Of a DNA stretch of 34,782 bases, positions 24,474-32,604 are shown piece by piece; position 1 is the first letter of the stretch, and every line of letters begins with the position of its first letter. Source of the DNA: Deltaproteobacteria bacterium (GTDB taxonomy: Bacteria > Desulfobacterota > Binatia > UBA12015); contig JAJCZO010000262.1 in assembly GCA_029262355.1 (NCBI GenBank), forward strand, positions 1-34,782, read 5' to 3'. Below the pieces are notes generated by a model. The model saw nothing but the letters and a program-made list of their open reading frames with translations, made no database searches and was not told the DNA's origin. Position numbers and translations under genes: made by a program.

Positions 24474-24985
24474 CCCGCCGAGGCTCGAGCCCGGCGCGGT
24501 CCGAAGGCGCGAGCGCGGCGACGCCTTCGCGGCAGCGGGCCGCACACGCCTGACGATGCGATCCGGTTGGGTCGCACCAGGAGTCCGCCATAGGCGGCTC
24601 CAAGGGCTTCCGCGCACCCAGCGAGGAGAGTCGCGCCGCCACGCTCGAGGTCGTCGCGATGCCGCGGTACGCCGATTGCCCGCGAGCGGCTCGGCGTCCG
24701 GGCCCGGCGAGGGACCGGCCCCAGTCGCCCCGTTTCAGTCCCTGCGCGACACGGTCCGCCGTCAGGAGAGGCCCCCGCGGCGAGACAACGACCAGCACCG
24801 GGGCCGCGATGAGGAGGAAAAGAGGTTGTTCGGCCACCCCTGGCGCCGGCCACGAGCGCCGGGCGCGTCACGCACCATTGCAAACAGGCGAGCCGTCGTG
24901 TCAGCATTAGCGAATCCACCACGCCGAGCGGCGCCCGACGTCGCCTGCGCCCCCCTACCCTGACCATCTGGACCAGCCCACTTCA
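24474..24985. other. 512-base gap without a convincing gene
   Basis: The only gap over 300 bases in the window. It is very GC-rich. It holds an eight-base inverted repeat close to the upstream stop (listed separately) and no tRNA or transposon end that I can see. A rightward TTG-started frame of 45 codons (24826-24963) has AGGAGG eight bases before it but an unremarkable product. On the minus strand a frame from 24837 begins with a short hydrophobic stretch, then becomes Arg-rich and runs into the neighbouring gene. A decayed gene or an untranslated leader for the GT2 gene are both possible. Confidence 0.5.
24502..24529 (+). terminator. Hairpin after the GT-C-like gene
   Basis: Perfect eight-base inverted repeat CGAAGGCG/CGCCTTCG with a 12-base loop, 28 bases past the stop at 24473. 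There is no T run. It could be a factor-dependent terminator or an RNA-stabilising hairpin splitting the glycan cluster into two transcripts. Confidence 0.35.
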
Positions 24986-25720
24986 ATGCACCCCCATTTC
25001 AAAGAGAGCCGTAGTCTCCTCATCATTCCCGCACTCAACGAGGAGGCTTCGATTGGACGAGTGATCGACGGCGTCCGAGCGACCGGGATCGACATCGACG
25101 TCCTGGTGATCGACGACGGGTCCCGAGACCAGACCGCCGAGCTGGCCACGAAACACGGAGCCCTGGTCGTTTCGCATCCGTTCAACCTCGGCTACGGAGC
25201 AGCCATTCAGACGGGCTACAAGTTCGCGGTTCGCCACGGCTACGCCGAACTCGTGCAAATGGACGCCGACGGCCAGCACGACCCCGCCTACGTGCCGGAC
25301 CTGCTCGAGCCCATCCGCGCCGACGAGTTCGACATCGTCATCGGGTCACGGTTCGTACGGGAATCGGGCTACGAGATGGGGTCCGCGCGCTCCGCCGGAA
25401 GGGTCTTTTTCCAGCGCGTGCTGGCATTCTTCGGCGGCCCGCACATCGCCGACCCGACCTCGGGATTGCAAGCGCTCTCGCGCAAGGCCTTCGAGTTCTG
25501 CTGTTCGGATTTCTACCCGTCGGACTTCCCCGACATCGACGTTCTGCTCTTGCTCGATCGCCAGGGCTTCCGGATTCACGAGGTCCCCGTCGAGATGGCG
25601 CCAAGCCCTCCGGGCCGCAAGACGATGCACGCGGGACTCAAGACGATCTACTACCCTTACAAGATGCTGCTCTCGACGTTCCGGAGCTGGCGAACACCGG
25701 TTTCGCCCGGAGCGAGGTGA
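24986..25720 (+). CDS. DPM1-like family 2 glycosyltransferase (polyprenyl-phosphate sugar synthase)
   Basis: A 244-residue GT2 enzyme of the dolichol-phosphate-mannose-synthase type. It has LLIIPALNEEASIGRVI, VLVIDDGSRDQT, the glycine-rich FNLGYGAAIQTGYKFA and the DxD block QMDADGQHDP, all typical of enzymes that move a sugar from a nucleotide to a polyprenyl phosphate. It has no membrane segment of its own. The next gene encodes a DUF2304 membrane protein, a common partner of such synthases. The product, a polyprenyl-phosphate sugar, would be the donor for GT-C-type transferases such as those at 22767 and 26802. No ribosome site is obvious before ATG 24986. Confidence 0.86.
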   Translation: MHPHFKESRSLLIIPALNEEASIGRVIDGVRATGIDIDVLVIDDGSRDQTAELATKHGALVVSHPFNLGYGAAIQTGYKFAVRHGYAELVQMDADGQHDPAYVPDLLEPIRADEFDIVIGSRFVRESGYEMGSARSAGRVFFQRVLAFFGGPHIADPTSGLQALSRKAFEFCCSDFYPSDFPDIDVLLLLDRQGFRIHEVPVEMAPSPPGRKTMHAGLKTIYYPYKMLLSTFRSWRTPVSPGAR

Positions 25721-25725
25721 GGAGG
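25721..25725 (+). promoter_or_regulatory. Shine-Dalgarno site of DUF2304 gene
   Basis: GGAGG directly after the stop of the GT2 gene and four bases before the ATG at 25730, preceded by a further GAGGT. It fixes the DUF2304 start. Confidence 0.6.
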
Positions 25726-25729
25726 TTCG

Positions 25730-26161
25730 ATGGACCCCGCGAAGCTCGACCTCGATACGCTGCGCCAACTCGCGATTCTACAGCCCGAGTCCGCGTCGAC
25801 CCGCATTCTGGCGCTCCTGCTGTGCGGTGCATTCCTGATCGCCGTGCTGATGCTCGTGTACCGCGGCAAGCTGCGCGAAGAGTATACGCCGATCTGGACG
25901 ATGGTCGCCGCGGGCATGATGGTCGCCATCGTGTGGTTCGACTCGGTTCGCCTCCTCACCCGGCTCGTCGGCGCCTGGACGCCGAGCTCGACCCTGTTCT
26001 TCTTTGGGCTCGTCTTCCTTCTAATCGTGTCGTTGAACTACGCCGTCCGCCTTTCGGGATTGAGCCTACAGCTGAAGCTCCTCGCCCAGGAGGTCGCGCT
26101 TCTGCGTCAGCAGCTGGCCGCGCACGGAGAAGTGTCGAAGACGGACGATACGCAATCATGA
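25730..26161 (+). CDS. DUF2304 membrane protein
   Basis: A 143-residue protein with three hydrophobic segments (about 26-44, 55-75 and 85-105) and a C-terminal amphipathic helix (LSLQLKLLAQEVALLRQQL). The pattern YRGKLREEYTPIWTM matches the DUF2304 family, small membrane proteins commonly next to DPM1-like GT2 genes. A role as membrane anchor or flippase subunit for the polyprenyl-phosphate sugar has been proposed in such settings; this is inference. Starts nine bases after the GT2 stop and ends in an ATGA overlap with the methyltransferase. Confidence 0.8.
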   Translation: MDPAKLDLDTLRQLAILQPESASTRILALLLCGAFLIAVLMLVYRGKLREEYTPIWTMVAAGMMVAIVWFDSVRLLTRLVGAWTPSSTLFFFGLVFLLIVSLNYAVRLSGLSLQLKLLAQEVALLRQQLAAHGEVSKTDDTQS

Positions 26162-26805
26162 GCGAGCAACACGCCTTCTGGGACGAAGGCGGCCTCTACC
26201 GCACCAACACCCACCCCGTGGTCGAGCTGTTCGCCAAGCAGCGAATCCGACACCTCGAGGCACGCGGCGCACTCCAAGGGGTCGAGAACCTGCTGGACGT
26301 CGGCGCCGGAAGCGGGTTCTCGAGCATGTACTACCCCGACGACGTACGCGTGGTGGCGTGCGACTACGCATCCGGGATGCTCGAGACGAACCCAGCAGCC
26401 GGGCGCGTCCGGTGCTCCGCCGATCTGCTTCCCTTCCGTGACGAGACCTTCGATGCGGTTGCCTGCTGGGAACTGCTCCACCATCTGCCGGACCCGGTGG
26501 CGGCCCTCGCCGAGATGTGGCGCGTCGCGAAGAGACGCGTAATCGTCTTCGAGCCCAACCGGATCAACCCGGGACACATCGTCCTCGGCCTGACCCGACC
26601 CGAGGAGCGCGAGTCGCTCCGGTTCACTCCAGGGCACCTGCGGCGCCTCGTCAAGGCTGGGTGCGGACGGACCGGCCTGCACGAACGGTGCGGCCTCCTC
26701 TTCCCCAACGTCACGCCTCTCCCGCTCGCGCGCGCCATGCAGCAACTGCCGTACAAGATGCCGGTGATCGGCATCTCTCAGCTCATGGTCGTCGAGAAGG
26801 AATGA
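26158..26805 (+). CDS. Class I SAM-dependent methyltransferase
   Basis: A 215-residue enzyme with the SAM motif LLDVGAGSGFSSMYY, the acidic VVACDYASGML and the post-motif block ADLLPFRDETFDAVACWELL with HHLPDP. The C-terminal part (IVFEPNRINPGHIVLGL) resembles small-molecule or sugar-lipid methyltransferases. ATG 26158 overlaps the DUF2304 stop and the stop overlaps the next ATG, so it sits within a translationally coupled run. The related enzyme at 33918 has the same plan. Confidence 0.82.
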   Translation: MSEQHAFWDEGGLYRTNTHPVVELFAKQRIRHLEARGALQGVENLLDVGAGSGFSSMYYPDDVRVVACDYASGMLETNPAAGRVRCSADLLPFRDETFDAVACWELLHHLPDPVAALAEMWRVAKRRVIVFEPNRINPGHIVLGLTRPEERESLRFTPGHLRRLVKAGCGRTGLHERCGLLFPNVTPLPLARAMQQLPYKMPVIGISQLMVVEKE

Positions 26806-29291
26806 GACGAGGTCTCAGCCGGCGGACATGCACCGCGCTGGCCATCGCGGCGTATCTCGTCGTTTCGCTCTTCGCCTTCCGAAACATCGCGGCGGCGCCT
26901 TCGACGCTTCTCGCCTATCCCTCCGTCGTCAACGACAAGATCAGGATGATCATCCTCGACCATCGCGATCAGGCGATGGTCGTGTCGACGATTGCGCGCA
27001 ACGCCCATATTCTGGCGACGAAACCGTGGGATCTCTTTGCCGACGCGGGACAGTGCTACCCGATGCCTGGAGCACACACGCTCGGCGAGCACATGTTCGG
27101 CACCGGACTACTCGCCACCCTCCCCTACGGGCTCACCCGCGACCCGATCTTGTCGTACAACTTCGCGCTGATTCTCACGATCTGGATCCCGGCGATCACG
27201 ATGTACTTTCTGTCGCTCCGCTTCACCCGAAGCCCTGGGGCAGCTTTCGTCGCCGGCTTGGCTTTTGCGCTCGCGCCCGGCCGCTTGATCGACCCGTCGC
27301 ACCCGTACGTCCACGGCGATCTCTGGGCACCAGCGGTACTGCTCTTCCTGCATCGACTGTTCGTCCACGCGAAGTGGCGCGACGCCTTCCTACTCGCCCT
27401 CTTTCTCAACCTCGAAGTCTTCGAGAGCCTCTACCCCCTCATTTCCACATGCCTCCTCGCGAGCGTGTACGGGCTGTACCTCGTGTACCGCCACAAGGAG
27501 AATGTACTGAGGGTTCTTCCCAAACTCGTCACCTCGCTCGGGCTGGTGGCCCTCGGCGCCTGGCTCGTGCTCGGGCCCTATCTCGCTACGAGTGCGACGT
27601 GGGACCTTCTCAAAGGACGCCAGTCCATCCTGCTGAACCTCAGCGACTTCTTACCCGGCCAGGGAGACTATTTTCCTGGCTTCGTCGTGGTCTTCTTCCT
27701 GGCGATCGCGATGCTGGACCGCCTGCGGGGCAGCCGCGTCACCCACGGCGAAGACCCGCGTCTCGCATTCTTCATTGGTGGGCTCTTCATCGCGTGGTCG
27801 TCGCTGGGCCACACCGAGATCCCGGCATTGGGGCTCGCGATCGAGTCGCCGTTCCTCACCTTTCGCGATGTCATTCCCGGCTTGAGCGCGGTCCGCGCCA
27901 TCGCGTCGATCGCCATCGGAAGTGGGATCGCGTCGTCCTTCTTGGCCGGGTTCGGCGTACTCGTGCTCACAGAGCGACTCCGGCCCGCGCCGTGGCTTCC
28001 CGTTGCCGGAGCGCTGGTCTGCGCCTTTGCGATCCTCTCCGCTCGGTTCGTCCCCGCGCTGGCCGAGGCCAGCTTCGGCCGGACATTCCGACTGACCTCG
28101 TACACCGCCCGCCCGCCCCAAGAGGACATCGACCTCCTGCGAAGTGTTGGTCACGCCCCGCAGATCGACTTCCCCCTCGCGAGACCAACCGACGGCAGAA
28201 TGCGCCTCGACGTCGCCGAGGCTCTTCTCCTCGCCAGCTACGACCCGCGCCCCCTGGCCGGTTGCTACAACTCGTTCGTCTCGCCGGTGAACGAACAAGT
28301 CATCGCTCTCACGCGCCAACTCCCTTCACCGCCCGCCGTCGAAGCACTCGGAGCCCTCGGGTTCGAAACCCTGCTCGTCCACCGGGCGCGAGCGGGCAAG
28401 CAGGTTCTGGCCGACTTCAACGCGGGGCTACGGAACGACCCCTCGGCCATGGAGGTCCTTCAACCGATCGGGGACACCCAAGCAATCGATGCCTATCGCA
28501 TCCGCGCCCTGCATCCAGTGACGTCCGATTTTGCGGCCCTGCAGCCCGAGCCGGGGGCGGAGCCCCTGGAGGCGATGATCCCCCGACCAAGCATCCCGTT
28601 CTCCATCACCAATCTGGGCGAGGAGACGTTTCGCCACCCGGAACCGCTCCAACCCACCGACCTCGTGATCCGCTGGCGCGACGGGAGCGGACGGCTCGCT
28701 CGAGAGCAGGAACTGCGCGCGCTCCTTCCGGTCGCGCTCGCTCCCGGGGGCACGACCGCGATCCCTCTGGTCGTGCACAGCCCGGATGAGGCGGGAGACT
28801 ACGTCGCCACCCTGTCTCGCGTCGAGGCGCCCGACCGCGTGATCGCGAGGCAAGAAGTGCATCTACCGGCCCTCGAGGACATCATGACGCCAGCGCAGAT
28901 CGCGGTGCACCTCCACCGTGACTTTATCAACGACGAGCTCGTCCAGCGCGGCATGGCCACCGCCTTCGGGCCGGTCGACGAGGTCGAGATCGTCCTGGGC
29001 CCCGACGCCTCGAGCGCGGCCGAGATGCGTGCCTACGGCCGGCTCGCAGCGCACTGGTTCAGCGGCTTCGACGAATCGTCGAGCACCACGCTCATCGACG
29101 CCGACGTCCATCCGACGGGTATCGCGGGGAGAGTCCGCCTGCGCATACCCATCCCCACGACGCTCGGGCTGCACACGCTCCTCATCACCCCCCCCGACGA
29201 CCCGACGACTCTGCTGGCCGGAAAGATGGTCTTCCCCGACGTGGAGACTGCTCGCGCCCTCGCTGAGGCCGCGCAGCGAGAAGCGCCCTGA
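26802..29291 (+). CDS. Large GT-C-like membrane protein with C-terminal periplasmic domain
   Basis: An 829-residue protein. Residues 1 to about 520 contain roughly twelve hydrophobic segments; the first periplasmic loop holds LDHRDQAMV (D53, D56), KPWDLFADAGQCYPMPGAHT and EHMFG, the same order as in the protein at 22767 (acidic motif, loop with a proline, EH block, then the helix beginning LSYNFALILT). Residues 520-829 are soluble and periplasmic, with a beta-sandwich-like stretch (FSITNLGEETF, VIRWRDGSGR, DYVATLSRV) and a repeat-poor end. It may transfer a sugar from a polyprenyl-phosphate donor to a glycan; this is inferred from the architecture and the DPM1-like neighbours. ATG 26802 overlaps the methyltransferase stop. 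Confidence 0.7.
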   Translation: MRRGLSRRTCTALAIAAYLVVSLFAFRNIAAAPSTLLAYPSVVNDKIRMIILDHRDQAMVVSTIARNAHILATKPWDLFADAGQCYPMPGAHTLGEHMFGTGLLATLPYGLTRDPILSYNFALILTIWIPAITMYFLSLRFTRSPGAAFVAGLAFALAPGRLIDPSHPYVHGDLWAPAVLLFLHRLFVHAKWRDAFLLALFLNLEVFESLYPLISTCLLASVYGLYLVYRHKENVLRVLPKLVTSLGLVALGAWLVLGPYLATSATWDLLKGRQSILLNLSDFLPGQGDYFPGFVVVFFLAIAMLDRLRGSRVTHGEDPRLAFFIGGLFIAWSSLGHTEIPALGLAIESPFLTFRDVIPGLSAVRAIASIAIGSGIASSFLAGFGVLVLTERLRPAPWLPVAGALVCAFAILSARFVPALAEASFGRTFRLTSYTARPPQEDIDLLRSVGHAPQIDFPLARPTDGRMRLDVAEALLLASYDPRPLAGCYNSFVSPVNEQVIALTRQLPSPPAVEALGALGFETLLVHRARAGKQVLADFNAGLRNDPSAMEVLQPIGDTQAIDAYRIRALHPVTSDFAALQPEPGAEPLEAMIPRPSIPFSITNLGEETFRHPEPLQPTDLVIRWRDGSGRLAREQELRALLPVALAPGGTTAIPLVVHSPDEAGDYVATLSRVEAPDRVIARQEVHLPALEDIMTPAQIAVHLHRDFINDELVQRGMATAFGPVDEVEIVLGPDASSAAEMRAYGRLAAHWFSGFDESSSTTLIDADVHPTGIAGRVRLRIPIPTTLGLHTLLITPPDDPTTLLAGKMVFPDVETARALAEAAQREAP

Positions 29292-29344
29292 GCATCCAGA
29301 CCCGAGGCTTTTGCCCCTCGCTCCCGGCTGGTAGGATCGGCCAG

Positions 29345-31552
29345 ATGCAGCGGCGCTCGGTCGTCCCCCTCGTGGTATTGTTCTTGGGACTCTTCGCTGG
29401 CCTCGCTTCCGGCGCGAACGAAGCGGCTTTCGATTTGATCGAGCGGGTGGCGGCCGATCCGAGCCCGCCCGACGGGGTCAGCATCGTCTTTCGCGGCGCG
29501 CACAGGCAAACCCGCACCTCCGTGCAGGTACCGTTGCCGGGAGCCGTCTCCTACCCTGCCGCCATCCCGCCGGGCGCGTCTCTGTCCGTCGGGCACACCC
29601 TCTCGTCCGCCGCCTTCATGGTGGAAACGCCCGAGCTCGCCGAACCCGCCCGATTCCTCATACGCTTCACCGAAGACGATGGCCCGGACACGATCCTGCT
29701 CGACCATCGCGTCGATCCCCGGAACGTCGAGGGCGACCGAGCCTGGTTCGACGACCGCATCGATCTCGGTCGACTTTCCGGAAAACACGGAACGCTCACC
29801 TTCGCGGTCGAAAACCTCGGCGATGCGGACAAGGCGAAGCACTCGGGCATCTTCTGGTCCGCGCCCCGGATCGTCGTAGACGCAGAGCCAGACGACACGA
29901 GCGTGGTCTTCATCACCGTCGACTGCCTCCGCGCCGATCATCTCGGCTCGCACGGGTACTCCCGAGACATCACCCCCAACCTCGATGCTCTCGCGTCCAC
30001 TGGAGTCCGCTTCGCGAATGCATACGCGAATGCCCCGATGACACTGCCGTCGATCCCGCAGATCTTCACGTCGCGGGTCTTCCCGACGCGAGACCAGGAC
30101 ATTCTGACCCACCCAATCGCGAGAGCGGGAATCTCCAACGCCGCCTACGTAAACAACGCGTGGATCCCTCTGTGGCTGAGCCAGGGCGGACACGCCGAGC
30201 CCCCCGGCACGTTCGACCGCCTGGTCTCCGGCGACCGAGACGCGAGGGCGATCACGGACGAAGCCCTGCAGTGGCTCGACCAACACCCGACGGAACGATT
30301 CGCGCTCTACCTCCACTACCTCGACGCGCACACCCCCTACCGACCACCGCGCGAGTACATCGAGCGCTACGCCGCGCCGGACTACACCGGGCCAGTGGGA
30401 GATACCTTCAACGATTCCGAGGGTGCCGATACGGGCAAGTACAACGAGGCCGATCGCAAGAAGATCATCGCGCTGTACGATGCTTCGATCCACTACGTCG
30501 ACGACCAGATCGGCCGAGTCTTCGAAGCGCTCGAGGCGAACGGACGTCTCGACCGAACCCTCATCGTCGTCTCGGCCGATCACGGCGAGGAATTCTGGGA
30601 TCACGGCCGGTTCTTCCATGGGCAGAGTCTGTACGACGAGCTTCTTCACGTGCCCCTGATCGTTCGGCTTCCCCGCGCAGACGAGGCCGGCTCGGTGATC
30701 GAGCGACCAGTTCGCTCGATCGACATCGCGCCCTCAATCCTCGAGTGGCTCTCTCTTCCGAGACCTGACGGGTTCACCGGCGGCTCGCTCGCCGAAGCGA
30801 TCGCCAAGCCCAACGAGGACGGAGAGCCCCTATTCGCAACGGCAACACAGGCGCAGTTCCCGACACGCTACGCCGTGCGCACTCGGACGCAGAAGCTGAT
30901 CGAGAGCCTCGACACGGGCAAACGCGAACTCTATCGAGTCGACCGCGACCCGGCGGAGAAGAACGACGAAGGGGGCGCGGCCGCGCCAGACTCCGCACCC
31001 CTCGTGCAGAGCTTGGAGGGGGCGCGCCAGGTGCTGCGCGAGCGCGGCTACCAAGTGCGCATCGTCGGCCCGAAGTCCGGCTCGGCCGACGTTCGCGTGC
31101 GTCTCGAGGGCCACCCGAAGAGCGGAACCTTTCTATCCCTCGACCGCCGAAGCGAAGGTGCCCGGCCGACGATCACGATCACCCCAGACGGCATGAACCT
31201 CGAGGCCCACGCCGAGGTCGGCTCGAGCGGAAGCGGATTTCGATTCGACCGCCTGCCGCACTCCCGAAACCTCGGAAAGAAGGACCTCGTCCGGATGACA
31301 ATCACCGTCGACGGCACCCCGGTAGAACGAAAAGTGGTCGCGTTGGGCGAAGGCGGGCTCCCGCCGCGTACCGATCTCATCGACCTCCGAAACCGAAGGC
31401 TCGCGGCCAGCACCGAGCCCCCGTGCGAACCTCCCGACAGCGGCGCCCGTCTGTGCGTGTGGCGCTATCCCGGCGAGAGGTTCCTGGCCATTCCCGAGAT
31501 CAAGGACCCCGCGGTTCGCGAGAAACTTCGCGCGCTCGGGTACCTTCAGTAG
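29345..31552 (+). CDS. Sulfatase-fold (alkaline phosphatase superfamily) protein with Thr at nucleophile position
   Basis: A 735-residue secreted protein with a signal peptide (residues 1-23, GLASGA). Residues 25-180 form a beta-rich domain not part of the usual sulfatase. The sulfatase core starts at 185: FITVDCLRADHLGSHGY with metal ligand D193, NLDALASTGVRF, and later VVSADHGEEFWDHG with the second metal ligands. The expected C/S-x-P-S-R motif that makes formylglycine reads APMTLPSIP, with Thr233 at the nucleophile place. Thr is the nucleophile in phosphoethanolamine and phosphoglycerol transferases, so a phosphotransfer role is at least as likely as sulfate cleavage. The last 170 residues form another beta-rich domain. 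AGGA lies eight bases before the ATG. Confidence 0.82.
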   Translation: MQRRSVVPLVVLFLGLFAGLASGANEAAFDLIERVAADPSPPDGVSIVFRGAHRQTRTSVQVPLPGAVSYPAAIPPGASLSVGHTLSSAAFMVETPELAEPARFLIRFTEDDGPDTILLDHRVDPRNVEGDRAWFDDRIDLGRLSGKHGTLTFAVENLGDADKAKHSGIFWSAPRIVVDAEPDDTSVVFITVDCLRADHLGSHGYSRDITPNLDALASTGVRFANAYANAPMTLPSIPQIFTSRVFPTRDQDILTHPIARAGISNAAYVNNAWIPLWLSQGGHAEPPGTFDRLVSGDRDARAITDEALQWLDQHPTERFALYLHYLDAHTPYRPPREYIERYAAPDYTGPVGDTFNDSEGADTGKYNEADRKKIIALYDASIHYVDDQIGRVFEALEANGRLDRTLIVVSADHGEEFWDHGRFFHGQSLYDELLHVPLIVRLPRADEAGSVIERPVRSIDIAPSILEWLSLPRPDGFTGGSLAEAIAKPNEDGEPLFATATQAQFPTRYAVRTRTQKLIESLDTGKRELYRVDRDPAEKNDEGGAAAPDSAPLVQSLEGARQVLRERGYQVRIVGPKSGSADVRVRLEGHPKSGTFLSLDRRSEGARPTITITPDGMNLEAHAEVGSSGSGFRFDRLPHSRNLGKKDLVRMTITVDGTPVERKVVALGEGGLPPRTDLIDLRNRRLAASTEPPCEPPDSGARLCVWRYPGERFLAIPEIKDPAVREKLRALGYLQ

Positions 31553-31563
31553 CGGATGTCGAC

Positions 31564-32604
31564 GTGGCGCTGAGCGGGCCTCACCGACGTGCCCCGCGAA
31601 GGATCGTGGCCGCCTGCGGGCTTCTGGCCGCGACTCTCTTGTTCGAGGTCATCGTACGGATCGAAGGCCCGATCGTTTGCGCCGGTACGGATGGCATCCT
31701 GCTCCAGGCCGCCCCGGACGTGGGCTGGACGTTCACACCCAACATGCACGTCACCCTGGACGACTGCAAAGGCGACGCGTGGAACGCGCCCTTCGCCACC
31801 AACGCAGCGGGCCTCGCCGACCAACACTGGCCACACGAGAAGCGCCCGGGCGATGTCCGGGTCCTGCTGCTCGGCAACCACCTCGCGGACGGCCTCGGTG
31901 TGGCCCGCGAAGACCGGCTCTCCGTACGCATCGCGCACCTTGCCGACCAGACGCGCGGGTCGCGGTTGTCCGTCGTGAACGCGACCATCCCTGGGTACGC
32001 GACGGCACAACAGATCCAGTGGCTCGAGAAGCGCGGCCTCGCCTACGACCCCGACGTCGTCGTCCTCGTGCTGGATCCGTCGCGCGACCTCGCCGCCAAC
32101 CTCGGTCCTCCTCGCACCCGCGCCATCGAGCCGAACCTCCCACCGGCCTCGGGACTCCTTGCACTCTCCGGTGCCGCACGCTGGCTCGCGGGACATCACG
32201 GGGTGACGCCTGAGACACCCATCGCCATCGACGCCCCCCCACCTCTGGAGACCGAGGCACAGCGCACGCGCGCCATGGCCGAGACTCGTCGGTTGATCGC
32301 CCGGCTCGCCCAGACGAGCCACGATGCGGGGGCGCGCTTCGCGGTGCTCGTCGCACCACCGTGCTCGGCGCGGCCGAACGACCAGGCACTCTGCTCGTCC
32401 ATCGAAGACATCGCCCCCTGCATCGATCCCACAGAGACATTCGAGAGCCTGCGCCGCTCGACGACGAGGCCGCTCGAACTCTGCCTCGACGCGCTCGGAC
32501 GATGGGGACGCGACAGCCATTTTCTGGCAAGCCACGCACTCTGGGATCTACTCATCCGTGACGGAGTGTGGCCGGATGGCGTCGTTCGTGGGCACCGGCT
32601 GTGA
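31564..32604 (+). CDS. SGNH-like protein lacking the catalytic serine
   Basis: A 346-residue protein with an N-terminal membrane anchor (residues 13-31) and an SGNH-like fold related to the protein at 21667: VNATIPGYATAQQIQWLEKR lines up with VLNGGVEGYNTRNQLAWLRE there. The GDS motif reads LLLGNHLADG, so His106 replaces the serine, while the C-terminal DxH pair (D317, H319 in RDSHFLASH) remains. GTG 31564 begins 12 bases after the sulfatase stop; frames open from 31423 overlap that gene. It ends in a GTGA overlap with an MBOAT gene. AlgI/AlgJ-AlgX, PatA/PatB and DltB/DltD all pair an MBOAT with an SGNH-like partner, so it likely acts in extracytoplasmic O-acylation, perhaps as a structural or binding partner. 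Confidence 0.7.
   Translation: MALSGPHRRAPRRIVAACGLLAATLLFEVIVRIEGPIVCAGTDGILLQAAPDVGWTFTPNMHVTLDDCKGDAWNAPFATNAAGLADQHWPHEKRPGDVRVLLLGNHLADGLGVAREDRLSVRIAHLADQTRGSRLSVVNATIPGYATAQQIQWLEKRGLAYDPDVVVLVLDPSRDLAANLGPPRTRAIEPNLPPASGLLALSGAARWLAGHHGVTPETPIAIDAPPPLETEAQRTRAMAETRRLIARLAQTSHDAGARFAVLVAPPCSARPNDQALCSSIEDIAPCIDPTETFESLRRSTTRPLELCLDALGRWGRDSHFLASHALWDLLIRDGVWPDGVVRGHRL

Noticed and set aside
24220..24837. Minus-strand frame with a hydrophobic start (LFLLIAAPVLVVV)
   Set aside because: It runs into and is antisense to the GT-C-like gene, becomes Arg-rich, and has no recognisable domain or ribosome site.
24826..24963. 45-codon TTG-started frame behind AGGAGG
   Set aside because: The ribosome-like site is good, but the product is Arg/Pro/Ala-rich and unremarkable, so coding is not supported.
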